Part shown: positions 45,964 to 58,704 of the stretch, piece by piece
Layout of the letters: each line of letters starts with the position of its first letter
Position numbering within the stretch: position 1 is the stretch's first letter
Assembly: GCA_035771165.1 (NCBI GenBank)
Contig: JAWNZC010000469.1
Coordinates: forward strand, 522,001 to 586,000
Direction: 5' to 3'
DNA: 64,000 bases
DNA from: Paragorgia papillata
Taxonomy: Eukaryota; Cnidaria; Anthozoa; Scleralcyonacea; Coralliidae
Position numbers and translations under genes: made by a program
The notes under the pieces: generated by a model
The model's input: the letters and a program-made list of their open reading frames with translations, nothing else
Told to the model about the DNA's origin: nothing
The model's database searches: none

Positions 45964-48900
45964 CTGAAATAAAATGTAAAACATTTACTCCATGTGTTCA
46001 TCATATTTTCCTTTACTTCATCATTGACTTTAAAAAACATTTTAAACCAAAACAAAGAAAATTTTTAAAACAGTTCTGTCATTGAATTCTCTTGAATGTA
46101 CAGTTTTAGCAGAACATTATAATTTTCTACATGTTTCATATAAAATACAGAAATATAGGAAAAAAAATTCAACTTCTAAAAACTAAAGTAAGGTTTCATT
46201 TGTTTAAAGTGTATATTTACTACTAAATATACTAATATGCTGTAATTACAATTAAATATACTATTATAATTATTTCTTTCACTACTCTAAATTATTTTAT
46301 TGTTATAGTCAAAATGGAAATACCTTCCCACTTCTTCTTCTGTAGTTTGTTGTGTATTACTGTATTTCTGTAGCCACTACCGAAGCATGAGAAATATTTT
46401 TGTTGAAAACTGTACATATAAATAGTATAATTTAGCTTTAAATGGTATTTATTGATACAATGGATATTTATCCCAAATTGATACCAAGAGAAGAATATAC
46501 ATCAAGAATTGGTGACTTTTATCACTAGACTTTCCTCACGCTTCAGTAGCAGCTACAGAAATACAGTAATACACAACCAACTACAGAGGTGGAGTGGGAA
46601 GGTATTTTCATTTTGACTGCAAATTTAATATTTTTTCGAAATTATCATGTGTGGTCCTGATTCAAACTTGAATACTAAACTACCAGGAAGTCACTGCATT
46701 TTTCATTTTTACAAAAATATCAATATTTTGGCCTATAATAGAAAATACTTTTTATGACTTTTTTAATCTTGTGCTGCAACCTATGCTGTTAACCCATTGC
46801 TGCCTAGGATGTCTGAAGGTTGTTCTTTTGATGAGTAAAATCATCTGGTATTAGCCAGAGTGAAACAATAAAGGTGTCATTTTGGCTGGCTCAGGTATCC
46901 ATTAGGTTTGATGTAAAAAGGAAATTGGATGTATTTTATCTGCCAACAGACTATAAACATATTTCATTTTTGAAAATGTAGAATATTTAACATTAGACAC
47001 TTCCACAGAGATAAAATCTTAAGAGGTAAGTCTTATGCCTCAACACGACCACGTTGATCTGCATCCTTCGCAATTCAGCCACTGGCTGCAAGTAAGGATG
47101 ATTAGCCCCCAGTCCTTTTTTATCTTTAGGATAGCCTGGGTAGCTTGTGTATTAAGGCTTGGTTGCTTGGCATGCTTTTACCCATGCAGCAGTCCTACAG
47201 ATGGACACTTTTTAAAATGTTTGGACAGTGACTTTTAGCATGAACAACCTCAGAAAAATATCTTCAAACAACGACAACACAGGTTTTTCCCTTTCTGATG
47301 TTTCTTGATTTCTGTCAGCTGTTGTTTTTTTAACTATTGTACAAGTTTTATTACTTATTTTTATCAAGACATGCAGATATGATGATTGGTTCTTACAACT
47401 ACGTCCGCCAAAGAATTCTCATGGCCTTGTGCACCAAAATTTAAAATGTTTTTGATGGTCAAATTTGAAACCCTGGCTACATACAAAAGCCTGAAGCTTG
47501 TGTGCAGCTGTGCTGACTAATTCCATAGAAAGTGATGATAAAGATTTTCTATGACAGACTATGTATGTGTTTTATAGTATGGTGTTGAAACATTTTTGAA
47601 CAATTTTGAAGTTAAGAAGATACCTGCCCAGTTCTGGTCTGTATATCCACCACAAATATAATCTCTGACTTTCACTAAAGTCACTGTAGGTCCCTTATTG
47701 TTACAACATCTGTGAAAATCTCGTGCACGCCATCCATCTCTGCTACTAGCCCGATAACAAAGACGCCATTGAAACTGATCATCCAACCATTCTTTCATTT
47801 GACTTTTATAATCATTTTTCCCTTTCAGAATGATGGAGTCATTCAATAAATCACGAGGCATAGGATGATCAGCTAAATAAAGTCACACATGAAAATTAAA
47901 CATGATTTAATTTAAACAATCTTAAAATTCTCATTTCTTTTGATCATAATCATTGACTTTCTTTGAAAACAATTGGTTTTAGATTTCAGGATTTTTTCTT
48001 ACTGACTTAAGATTGAATAGATAGATATAGATAAATAGATAGATAGCTTTATTAGTAATACCTTTGCAGCTGAAAGCTGAATTGAGTAATACTTTACAGG
48101 ATAAAAATTTTATAATAAAATAATTAGAATAAATTAAGATTAATATCACTATCTATGTCTAAAATGTTTGAATTAATCTATATACTATTACTATAAATAA
48201 AACTGTTCTTGAGTGTATTAGTTTTGCATATTGGCACATTGAAGCTTCACTTTCGTCGTAAGTTCACATCACAAGTGTTAGGCTCAGGTAGTAGACTGTG
48301 TAACTTATGGTTCTCATTACTAGTTATTTCATTAAAGAGGTTCTCTGTTAAGGTTTTTCTGCGGTCATAGAGTGTAGTTAGGTTACTTATTGCTAAGGCA
48401 TCAGCATAGGTGACTTGAGAGTAGATTATTCTTAGTGCACGCTTTTGCAATTGTTCTAAGTCATTCGATAAATATTGCGGTAGTCCGTTATGGAACACTG
48501 GACACGCATACTCAGTAATAGGACGTATGCATGTAATATAGAATATCAAGAGCTCTTTTGTTGGTACATTTGCTCTTTTAAGTTGTCTTAAAAAATAAAG
48601 TCTGGTGGACACCATACGTATGATTTCTGAGACGTGACAGTTCCATTTTAGATCATTTGTAATGTTCAATCCGAGAAGTTTAATATTAGGAACTACTTCG
48701 ATAGCTTTTTCATTGGTTTCAACGGGAGCGAAAACGGGGTCTTTCTTAGCGAATGAGATCCTCAGCTATTTACATTTCTCTTCGTTTAACTGAAACCTGT
48801 TCTGGCGAGACTTCGTAGCTACTTCTGAGACAGCATTCTGAATGTTGCTTAACTCGTCCTTATGAACAGGTTCAGCGATCGTTGTGTCGTCCACGTATTT

Positions 48901-50795
48901 CCATAAGTCATTGTCAGTGACTTCAATATCGTTGATCATCAGCACAAAGAGCCACGGCCCTAGTTTGGTTCCTTGTGGGACTCCGGCAGGGATATCTTTC
49001 CATTCTGATTTACAGTTGCGTTCTAGTTTTACTCTCTGCTTACAACAACTCAGGTTGTCTGCTACGGTCGCGCCGTTCCCATCTGTGTGTTTGGTCCACG
49101 TGTGTATCATACTAATAAGGGCATGCGTCGTTGATGACTTAGGGAACGCATCCAAATTGGTTGGCACCAATTTTCTTAAGTATTGCTGGTTTCACATCCT
49201 AAGCCCCCTCCCCCTAATAAGCCCCTCCATCCGATAACACCCCTCCCTCTAATAAGCCCCCTCCCTCTAATAACCCCCTCCCTCTAATAAGCCTTCCCTC
49301 TAATAAGCCCCCCTCCCTTTAATAACCCCCTCCCTCTGATAACCCCCTCCCTCTGATAACCCCCTCCCTCTGATAACCCCCTCCCTCTAATAACCCCCTC
49401 CCTCTGATAACCCCCTCCCTCTGATAACCCCCTCCCTCTAATAAGCCCTCCCTCTAATAACCCCCTCCCTCTAATAACCCCCTCCCTCTGATAACCCCCT
49501 CCCTCTAATAAGTCCCCTCCCTCTGATAAGTCCCTCTCTCTTAATAAGTCCCTCCCCCTAACAAGCCCCCCCCCCCCCCCACTCTAAGCCCCTCTCCATC
49601 TAATAAGCCCCATTCCTCTAATTAGCTTCCTCCCTCTACAGTAATCATATCATTCTACGATCTTACCTATTTCTCCCAATTTCTCCAGAATATCATCAAC
49701 ATCCAAGTCATCTATTTTCTTGCTTTCATATTCAATCTTGCCATCATGCACAGGCTTCAAATTCTTTGGAATCTCATTCTTGACATGTTCAATATTTTCT
49801 TCAATCATCTTCTGAGAGGAAAGTACTTCTTCAATGCTGCCTTTCTCCAAAAGACTCCTTGGTAGACCAACTGAGTTATTCACCTTATCAACATAACTCT
49901 TTATGCCATCCTGTTGTTTGCTCAGATCTGTGTGCATTTCATTATAAATCTTGTCTACTTCGTTAATCATAAGCTGAGCTTTCTCGTCTAGCTTCTCCGA
50001 GACTTTTTTCAAGATGTCTTCTTTCTGTTGAGTGATTCTGGCCTTGACTTTCTTGGCGTTCTCTTCAAGGAAGTGTGTGACCTTGCTGATGGCTTCCAGT
50101 GCTTCCTTGGCCTCAGATAATTTCTCGTCTAAAGTGGCACAGCCTGATCGTAATGCTTCTCTTTGCTTTTCAGCCACTTCGTCAACCGAGAGACATGAAT
50201 GATTTTGTTTGATGTGATTCAAGAGCATACAATGACTACAGATCAGTTCTTTGCATGTCTCGCAATAGAACTTAAGGGTCTTGTTCTCATGTTTCTTGCA
50301 GTAAAGTTTTGCTCTGATCTTGGCTTCGTTCTCAGCTTGACTCAACTCGTTTATTGATAACACAGTGTGTTTCTTGTTGCTTTGCCATCTCTCGTGACAC
50401 GCGAGACATTTTTCGCACATGAACATCTGACAAGTTGTACACCGACTAACGGCTGGCTCTTGGCAATGAGAACATTTAGAAGCCTTTGCTTGCCGTTGAA
50501 TCGCCATGACGTCTAACATATTTCGGATAAAATGACTGCTCGCCATTCCTGCTACTTCATCTTTTGGTTTCACATTAAATTCTGACCGACATGTCGGACA
50601 GTTGAATACTTCAATCTCTTTACCAGCTGCTTGCTCACGATGGCGTTTTACAAACTTCTCTAAACAGATTTTGCAAAACGAGTGTAAGCAAGGCATTAAT
50701 GTTCGTGGTTCGTTCAAAGTTTCTAAGCAAATGGAACATGTGAGTAAGGATTCTAGTTGATCAACTGGAACGGCGACGGTTGGAGAAGTAGCCAT
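45659..50795 (-). CDS. TRIM-TLDc gene copy 3; C-terminus frame-shifted
   Basis: Exons 49667-50795, 47624-47872 and 45659-45963 splice in frame (phase-1 introns of 1794 and 1660 bp). RING, B-boxes, coiled coil and most of TLDc are intact. One G missing from a GGGGG run (45733-45736) shifts the last ~25 codons, so the conserved LAGS...FTPTEIEVFY end is replaced by an unrelated tail stopping at TAG 45659-45661. The resulting protein is about 560 residues. The first half of exon 1 resembles copy 1 while the second half plus intron 1 resemble copy 2, a mosaic. Intron 1 also holds a decayed non-LTR retrotransposon. The homopolymer deletion could be a sequencing error. Confidence 0.8.
46305..46620. 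mobile_element. Fold-back MITE in intron 2 of copy 3
   Basis: Orthologous to 4091-4407 in copy 1, with the same GTCAAAATGGAAATACC ends. It was present before the units duplicated. Confidence 0.7.
47624..47872 (-). CDS. Copy 3 exon 2: N-terminal half of TLDc
   Basis: The acceptor TTTATTTAG precedes 47872 and the donor GCAG|GTATCT is at 47624/47623. It encodes DHPMPRDLLNDSIIL, MKEWLDDQFQW, SRDGWRARDFHRCC and GGYTDQNW. One codon longer than copy 2 and without frame damage. Confidence 0.88.
48008..49198 (-). mobile_element. 5'-truncated non-LTR retrotransposon (CR1/L2-like), decayed
   Basis: On the minus strand, frames at 48766-49170 and 48247-48750 encode reverse transcriptase fragments: IPAGVPQGTKLGPWLF, then the catalytic KYVDDTTI, then DLKWNCHV and a C-terminal region typical of CR1/L2/Jockey-type elements. 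A TAG at 48766-48768 separates the two in the same frame. The segment normally holding the first catalytic Asp, between GAT and KQRVKL, is deleted. The 3' end finishes in a TATC-type microsatellite (48008-48046). It was inserted in intron 1 of copy 3 and is inactive. Confidence 0.8.
49200..49640. repeat. Intronic minisatellite of copy 3 (CCCCCTCCCTCTAATAA)n
   Basis: Reverse-complement counterpart of 36490-37285, so the coding strand is G-rich here too. Units alternate CCCTCCCTCTAATAAGCC and CCCTCCCTCTGATAACC. It was broken on its left by the non-LTR insertion. Confidence 0.92.
49667..50795 (-). CDS. Copy 3 exon 1: RING - B-boxes - coiled coil
   Basis: ATG at 50795; donor ATAG|GTAAGA at 49667/49666. 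C3HC4 RING with the same inserted Met as copy 1 (TLMPCLHSFC). Residues 1 to about 205 are closest to copy 1 (CEKCLACHERW), and from REALRSGCATLDEK on closest to copy 2. It is the same length as copy 1 exon 1. Confidence 0.92.
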
Positions 50796-51335
50796 TGTAG
50801 ACAACGTTTTCTTCAAAAAGTGTAGTAGTTTCTTGTAAACTTAATCAGCAAGCAAAACTGGAAATCGTTTGACTCACTTCAGGTCTTGGAGATCTTTCTT
50901 TCGCTTTCACAATAGTCAATTCTCAGTAAATGGTAATATGATTCCTTATTTCACGGTAAACTATGTAATATCCTGCTGTGATTGGTATTTCCGGTAGATA
51001 TATCCATATTCTTATATAGCCTAATATTATTTCATTGGAGGAATTCGCCCTGGCCTGCACCACATGCATACCAGTACATGCGTATTAAACAGTACCTAGC
51101 AACGCGATTAGGTACAAAAGCTTTCTTTTTATCTTAATTTAACGTGTAAAGCAAGGCGATATAACACAAGAGGTTTTATTTACATGTGCGATTACATTTG
51201 AAGATGCATTCAACGATGTGATTTATTCCTGCATTTCATTATGTTAAACACCGCAATATAACCGGTAATATAACGAATGAATTAAATCATATTACATCAT
51301 GGTGACACACGAAAAGTATTTTACTGTTATTGCGT
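50796..51335 (-). promoter_or_regulatory. Promoter/5' UTR block of copy 3
   Basis: Aligns with the upstream regions of copies 1 and 2. ISRE-like GAAAGCGAAAGAAA (50908-50895), with a CCAAT box and TTCCGG further upstream (about 50978-50993). The NN of GAAANNGAAA differs from copies 1 and 2 while the core is kept. It ends at the CAT satellite. Confidence 0.55.
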
Positions 51336-51339
51336 TTAG

Positions 51340-54195
51340 GATGTTATCATTATATTATCACCAACACCACTATCATCACCACCACTACCATCATCATCAT
51401 CACCATGCACCATCATCAATCATCACCACCACCACCACCCACGCGCCACTACCATCATCATCATCACCACCGCCCACCACTACCATCATCGTCATTATCA
51501 CCATGCACCATCATCCATCATCACCACCACCACCACCCACGCACCACTACCATCATCATCATTATCACCACCACCACCGCCCACCACCACCATCATCATT
51601 ATCACAACCATCATCATCACCACCACCCACCCACCGCTACCATCATCATTATCACCATGCACCATTATCAATCATCATCACTACCATCATTATCACCACC
51701 ATCATCATTATCACCACCGCCCACCACTACCATCATCATCATTATCACCATGCACCACCATCAATCATCACCACCACCACCCACGCACCACTACCATCAT
51801 CATCATCATCATCACCACCACCACCCACCACTACCATCATCATTATCACCACCACCACCGCCCACCACTACCATCATCATTATTACCATGCACCATCATC
51901 AATCATCGCCACCACCACCACCCACGCACCACTACCATCATCATTATCACCACCACCACCATCATTATCACCACCATCATCATCACCACCACCCACCCAC
52001 CACTACCATCATCATTATCACCATGCACCATTATCAATCATCATCACCACCACCACCCACCACTACCATCATCATCATTATCACCACCACCACCGCCCAC
52101 CACTACCATCATCATTATCACCATGCACCATCATCAATCATCACCACCACCACCCACGCACCACTACCATCATCATCATCACCACCACCACCCACCACTA
52201 CCATCATCATCACCACCACCACCGCCCACCACTACCATCATTATCACCATGCACCATCATCAATCATCACCACCACCCACGCACCACTACCATCATCACC
52301 ACCACCGCCCACCACCACCATCATCATTATCACCACCGCCCACCACTACCATCATCATTATCACCATGCACCACCATCAATCATCACCACCATAACCCAC
52401 GCACCACTACCATCATCATCACCACTACCATCATCATCACCACTACCATCATCACCACTACCATCATCACCACCACTACCATCATCACCACTACCATCAT
52501 CGTCACCACTACCAGCATCATCACCACTACCATCATCACCACTACCATCATCATCACCACTGTCATCATAACAACCACTACCATCATCACTACCATCATC
52601 ACAACCACTACCATCATCACAACCACTACCATCATCACCACTACCATCACCACTACCATCATCACCACTACCATCATCACCACTACCATCATCACCACTA
52701 CCATCATCACCACTACCATCATCACCACTACCATCATCACCACTACCATCATCACCACTACCATCATCATCACCACTACCATCATCACAACCACTACTAT
52801 CATCACAACCACTACCATCATCACCACTACCATCATCACCACTACCATCATCACCACTACCATCATCACAACCACTACCATCATCACCACTACCATCATC
52901 ACCACCACTACTACGATCACAACCACTACAATCATCACCAGCCACTACCATCATCACCACTACCACCATCATCACAACCAGTACCATCATGATCACCACC
53001 GTCATCACAACCACTACCATCATCAACCAGTACCATCATCACAACCACTACCATCATCACCACTACCATCATCACAACCACCACCATCATCACAGCCGCT
53101 ACCATCATCATCACCACTACCATCATCATCACCACTACCATCACCACTACCATCATCACCACTACCATCATCACCACTACCATCATCATCACCATTGCCA
53201 TCATTACAACCACTACCATCATCACCACTACCATCATCAGACCACGACCATCATCACAACCACTACCATCATCACCACAACCACTACCATCATCACAACC
53301 AGTACCATCATCTTTATCACCACCGTCATCACAACCACTACCATCATCACCACTACCATCATCATCACCACTACCATCATCACCACTACCATCATCATCA
53401 CCACTACCATCATCATCACCACTACCATCATCACCACTACCATCATCACCACCACTACCATCATCACCACTACCATCATCATCACCACTACCATCATCAT
53501 CACCACTACCATCATCATCACCACTGCCATCATAACAACCACTACCATCATCACTACCATCATCACAACCACTACCATCATCACAACCACTACCATCATC
53601 ACAATTACAACCACTACCATCATCACAACCACTACTACGATCACAACCACTACAATCATCACCACTAGCATCACTACTACCATCATCACAACCACTACCA
53701 TCATCATCACCACCTTCATCACCACTACCATCACAACCACTACCATCATCATTATCACTACCATCGCAACCACCACCACCATCACCACTACCATCATTAT
53801 CACCACTACCATCACAACCACTACCATCATCATCACCACCACCCCACTATTACCATCTCTACCACCATACCACATCTACCACTACCACCATTACCACAAC
53901 CACCACTATTCCTACCACCACCATTATCACCACCACCACTATTCCTATCACCACCATTACCACCACCACCACTATTCCTATCACCACCATTACCACCACC
54001 ACCACTATTCCTACCACCACCATTACCACCACTATTCCTACCACCGCCATTACCACCACCACCACAATTCCTACCACCACCATTATCACCACCATTACCA
54101 CCACCACCACTATTCCTACCACCACCATTACCACCACCACCACTATTCCTACCACCGCCATTACCACCACCACCACTATTCCTACCACCACCATT
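51340..54195. repeat. 2.85 kb CAT/CAC satellite between units 3 and 4
   Basis: First part (to about 52400) with repeats of CACCACCACCCACGCACCAC and ATTATCACCATGCACCATC; middle part (ATCATCACCACTACC)n; last ~380 bases (TTCCTACCACCACCATTACC)-like. As with the 15.8 kb array it is nearly G-free on the plus strand. His/Tyr and Thr/Ile frames are artefacts. Confidence 0.93.
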
Positions 54196-54510
54196 ACCAC
54201 CACCGTCATTTATTGACATACTTTATTGATATACCGAATCTTGTTATTAAATCAAAAACTCTATTTAATATTCAATTAAGAACTACCCTAAGCCAAAATT
54301 TAATTATTTACAAGAGTGACAATGCTTGCACAGTTCATGATTTAATATCCCTATAAGTAATTGTTGTACAAAAAAAATGCTAGATCACTAAGGAATTTTG
54401 TCAGTAATGTGAGTAAATGTTTTTCAATATATAGCTAATCATATTAAAAATTATCATTCTGTATTTCTGAACTTCTACATTTTCTAATCTTATCTTTACA
54501 CTGCTAAATA

Positions 54511-54690
54511 GACCTTATTCAAAAATGGCCGCCGAATTAAGATTCTTTTATATACATATAAATTAGCCCTTACGAACTCGTTTTCATGTGTGAAATTCAA
54601 AATAATTTTTACTTTAAAACGAGGTCATAAGGGCTAATTTATATGCACATAAAAGAATTCTAATTCGGCGGCCATTTTTGAATAAGGTCT
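54511..54690. mobile_element. Unit-4-specific palindromic MITE
   Basis: GACCTTATTCAAAAATGGCC at the left and GGCCATTTTTGAATAAGGTC at the right; arms of about 75 bp. Units 1 and 3 show the uninterrupted GCTAAATAACTAAG, so the insertion is at a TA and younger than the duplication. Confidence 0.85.
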
Positions 54691-55076
54691 ATAACTAAGT
54701 ATTTTTAGCTAGTAACAGTTGATATTTTACTTTAAAGATTAATTAACTAACACAACAAAATCTACCTAACTTCTGAAGTTGAAAGAAACATAAACATGTT
54801 TAAAAATAAGCCGTTAAAATGTTGTTTTTCAACTTCGTAAAAACATATAACAAACTGCGAGAAATGCCTCTTAAGTTAAAGTCAAATAATTTTCCAAAAG
54901 GCTTCTGGAGGAATCGCGTTTTCCGTTCGCGATATTTTTCAATTGGTGCTCTCGTTTTGAAATTTCTAGATCCGCTCCTAAGAGCTTTAGTTTGTGATGT
55001 TCTCTGTGTGCTGTTGCACTTGTTTTAAATTGTTAAACTTTCTTTTTTTTTTTTTTCTTTACTCTGTGAGAGTTAG

Positions 55077-56243
55077 AACTGGGATTATATAGAGTAAGGG
55101 TTATAAGACAACGTTTTAGGGTTGGTTGGGATAAGATTTTGTTCAACGACATGACCTAGGTTCTTTATAAGCGTAAACAATTGAGTGGTGCGTACGTAGT
55201 GTTTTGGATAATAGTAAAGTGAAAAGGTAGCAAACTGTCGAGATTTCAGAAACGAAATACTGACGTTTCGAGCGCAGCCCTGCATCAGAGTTTACTTAAG
55301 AAAACTGATAAAGGGTACCACTCAAACTGATATCAGTTATTCGTTACTGTCATAAAAGGCTCTGCTCGAAACATCAATTTTTCGTTTTTAAAATCTCGTC
55401 AGCTTGCCTTCTTTTCGTTTTATTAAGCCTGTTTTCCAGTCATCGCAGAAACTGGCTTGCAACTCGCAGTGAGTACTTGCATCTAATTAAAAAGAAGTCA
55501 GAGTGAAAAACAAGCACTGTGAGTTAGTTTTAATTAGATGTAAGTACTGGCATTGAGCTGCGAGTCAGTTTCTGTCATGACTGGAAAAGAGGCTTTATAG
55601 GTTCTGCTTAGTCTGCTTCGCAGAGATCTCTTCGGCTCCAACAGAAGGAATAGCAAGTTTAGAATATAGAGGGCCTTATAGGCAATGTAGAAAACTAGAA
55701 ATACAAATCGAAAATGTTTAAAAGGTTGGTGTACTGCTGACTTGAAATACTCATAAAGGAGGACTAACGTTTTTAGCGTAGGTCCTTCGTCAAAAAGAAA
55801 TTTGTACTGAAATAAACGTATATACAATATTCTTTTAAATTTCACTACACTATTTCTTTCCCTCCATCCCCCCCCCCCCCCCCGCCCCTCTCCCCCTCTC
55901 TCTCTCTGATGAAGGATCTTCGCTCAAAACGGTCAGACCTGGTTCATGAGTATTTCAGCTGTATTCCAACTTTTTAAAAGAATCCCCCGACTGTTTGAAC
56001 AAGTAGACATCAAAATGTTGGCAATGTCGTTTATCTTGAAAATGCGTTGAATTTTATCATTTTACCATCTTGAATGATGACGTGAAATGGCTGCAAGCGA
56101 AGAGCAGCATGACTACTAGACGTGATTGTTGAAAAAGATTATATTTCGATGGCTTCAAACTGACTTTTTCTCATAATAAGAAGCCTAATGACCTTTTGAT
56201 TTAAAACTGATCTAAGATTAGAGAATTAGGATTAGAGGGTTAG
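55077..56243. mobile_element. Second copy of the GTTAG-flanked 1.17 kb segment
   Basis: Equivalent to 1438-2610, with GTTAG at 55072-55076 and 56239-56243. Hammerhead-like motifs at minus 55260-55290, minus 55763-55792 and plus 55906-55940; the last keeps CTGATGA but has AAAAC instead of GAAAC. Confidence 0.5.
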
Positions 56244-57131
56244 GATTAGTATTGTCACAATGTCACTGTGAGGTCAGTAAACCAATTTCTTGCCTGGTTG
56301 TTTTCGTGTTTTATTCAAATCTTTTTCGTCGGTGGATATTCCCAGTGAGGAGTAAAATCGTCTGGCGTTAGCGCAGAGTAAAATATGTAAGACTTGAGAG
56401 TCGAATGCCGCTTAGAAATGGTTAAGAGAAAGGTGTGAAAGTTAACTTTTTTTCCTCTAAAACGTTTTCCAGTGTAGATTTGTGCTTCCTTCTAGTTCCT
56501 TGCATAGCTCTAGTGTCAGTGCTGATAATTGAAAAGTTGGTTTTTTTTTACATTCGCAGCGTGTCTGTGTCTGCCATCCGGAGAAAAATTAGATTTACCG
56601 TAAAAAGTGCAAACTTAATCCAAATTAGAATTTCGGAACTTACTAGAACAAATATTTCTTCGCTCCTGAGAACTTTGAACTAATACTTTTCAATACTAAA
56701 GAGTAACACCAGGGCTGAGGAAAGAACTAAAGAATAAAACACAAATCTACACCGCAAAATGTTTTAGAAAGGAAAGATGTAATTTTTTATAGCTTTTTCC
56801 TATCAAGTCACGTCAAATTTCGATGTTCCAGACTTTTAGTTTTAGCTAAATTTTTTAAAAACGAAAAATATTAAAACAATCAGATCTAGCAGTCATTGAC
56901 AGTCATGCTACTATTTAGTTTGGCGCCACTCGTGGTGAAATTAGCTTATATTCGCACATAATCTTTTTGAAAAGTAAATTATTTTTAAATTTCTTACAAG
57001 GCATTTTCAAAATAGACGAAGACGTTGACAACATTTTGATGCCAACTTGTTCAAATAGTCGGAGATGCCTTTTTGACATTTTCGATTGGATTTTGATATG
57101 AGCGTGCGTAATGTGTTATCAGCGGTATTAC

Positions 57132-57442
57132 TCAGTAAAATACTTCTATTTCAGTCGGAGTAAAGCTGTAACTTCCAGCCAGAAGAGATTGGGTTTGTGC
57201 ACTGTCAGGTTGGTATCCTGGGGGTAATTGATATGAGTTGCCAAGGTTGGAGCGTGATCGTTGATTGTGATTGGAGTCATCACTGATGTAGAAATCATGA
57301 CCTCCACCAAAGGTTGGTCCGTCGTTAGGATGGCTGAAGATTGCACATTGCTTCTTGTGAACGTCGCATTTGAATGCAGGTATGTCGTCTTTATTTTTTA
57401 ACGAAAACAAAAACGAGGAGTTGGACTCTTTCCAACCTTTAC
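57132..57442 (-). pseudogene. TRIM-TLDc copy 4 remnant: exon 3 only
   Basis: Acceptor TTTCAG and an open TLDc C-terminal half (FLFSLKNKDD, FGGGHDFYISD, LAGSYSFTPTEIEVFY) with TGA at 57132-57134. Exons 1 and 2 are not in the window: intron 2 is interrupted about 170 bases upstream by a Ty3/gypsy element. The exon itself shows no damage, so the gene could continue beyond 64 kb. On present evidence it is a fragment. Confidence 0.7.
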
Positions 57443-57641
57443 CTGAAATAAAATGTAAATCATTTACTCCATGTGTTCATCATATTTTCCTTTACTTCAT
57501 CATTGACTTTAAAAAAACATTTTAAACCAAAACAAAGAGAATTTTTAAAACAGTTCTGTCATTGAATTCTCTTGAATGTACAGTTTTAGCAGAACATTAT
57601 AATTATCTACAAGTTACGTGACCGCTATACGCAACAAAAAG

Positions 57642-58134
57642 TGTAACCTCAGCTGTTTGGTTTTTATTTATTTAATTAATAAGAGACTTAGAACAGATAT
57701 TGAAAATGTCTATAAAGATTAAAACTAAACTAAAGTTCAGAAACTTATCTGTCGTCTGCACACAACGAAACAGTCAATAGGAGATTCCGGCACAGGTTAA
57801 CAATCCGTATGGACTTGAAAAGGAAGGAATAATAAAACCAACGGCAGGAACTCCAGGACTGACTTCGTAACCACTTTGATACATATAGCTCACTCTCCTA
57901 CATATGCATGCCTGATATATGTTCGATGGCTGCTTATATAGTTTCTAGAGTATATAATTATAGTAACATACTTCATTCTATATATAATATATTTACGTAA
58001 TTACTAAATGACATCATAGCTGACTCATGCCAAGTCACAAGTATTTACTAATTGGTTACAAGTACTTATTAAGTGTTCAGTGATCAAATAACGTCTAGTT
58101 AATTAACTGTCTTAGGATAGGCATATCCGTAACA
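57642..58134 (-). repeat. 3' LTR (approximate)
   Basis: On the minus strand it begins TGTTACGG (58134-58127) right after the polypurine tract AAGAGGGAGGG (58145-58135). A plausible end, TGTAAC on the plus strand, is at about 57642. With only one LTR visible the inner border is firm, the outer one less so. Confidence 0.55.
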
Positions 58135-58206
58135 CCCTCCCTCTTAAAGAAAAAAAAGAAGTTTCATAGAACTTTCTTTTTTAGAATATAAAATGTTTAA
58201 CCATGT

Positions 58207-58704
58207 CTATGGCCTAGAAAGACAGTCCGCAATCAAATTGTCTTTGCCTTTAGTATGTCTGATTTCCAAATTATATTCTTGTAAAACTAGACTCCATCGC
58301 AATAGGCGTTGATTCTTGTTCTTCAGCTTGTGGAGGAATACCAAAGGATTATGATCACTGAATACAACGATCGGCAGACTTGAGGAAGAGACATCAACTT
58401 CGAAATGCTGTAAAGCGAAAACCAGAGCTAAACATTCCTTTTCGATTGTCGAATAGTTTCTCTGGTGTTTGTTGAACTTTCTGGAAAAATAGCACACCGA
58501 ATGGTCAATCCCGTCTTCATCTTCTTGGAGCAAAACAGCACCAGCAGCTACATCACTTGCATCCGCAGCTAACTTAAATGGATGGTTGAAATCTGGAGCT
58601 GACAGAACGGGAGCACTTTTCAACATGGCTCTAAGGTTTCCAAACGCCAGTTCACATTGATCTGTCCAAATATATTTAGCGTTCTTGCGAAGTAGCTGAG
58701 TCAA
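58207..58704 (-). CDS. Ty3/gypsy RNase H domain
   Basis: Shows the three acidic RNase H positions in AADASDVAAGAVL, STIEKECLAL and VFSDHNPLVFL, and the closing GKDNLIADCLSRP. The frame is separate from the upstream reverse transcriptase because of a one-base break. No chromodomain or later gene follows; about 60 bases later come the polypurine tract and LTR, as expected if RNase H is the last pol domain. Confidence 0.88.
   Translation of the reverse strand: MTQLLRKNAKYIWTDQCELAFGNLRAMLKSAPVLSAPDFNHPFKLAADASDVAAGAVLLQEDEDGIDHSVCYFSRKFNKHQRNYSTIEKECLALVFALQHFEVDVSSSSLPIVVFSDHNPLVFLHKLKNKNQRLLRWSLVLQEYNLEIRHTKGKDNLIADCLSRP

Larger units (their letters stand above)
54205..57131. repeat. 3' spacer of duplicated unit 4
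   Basis: Third copy of the spacer (see 713-3435), with the GTTAG-flanked segment and one private MITE. Similarity to unit 1 is high over the whole length, including a C-run at about 55867-55883. Confidence 0.8.

Noticed and set aside
52361..53875. Asp/Gly/Ser-rich and Met/Val-rich minus-strand frames
   Set aside because: Translation of the (CATCATCAC)n satellite in other phases.
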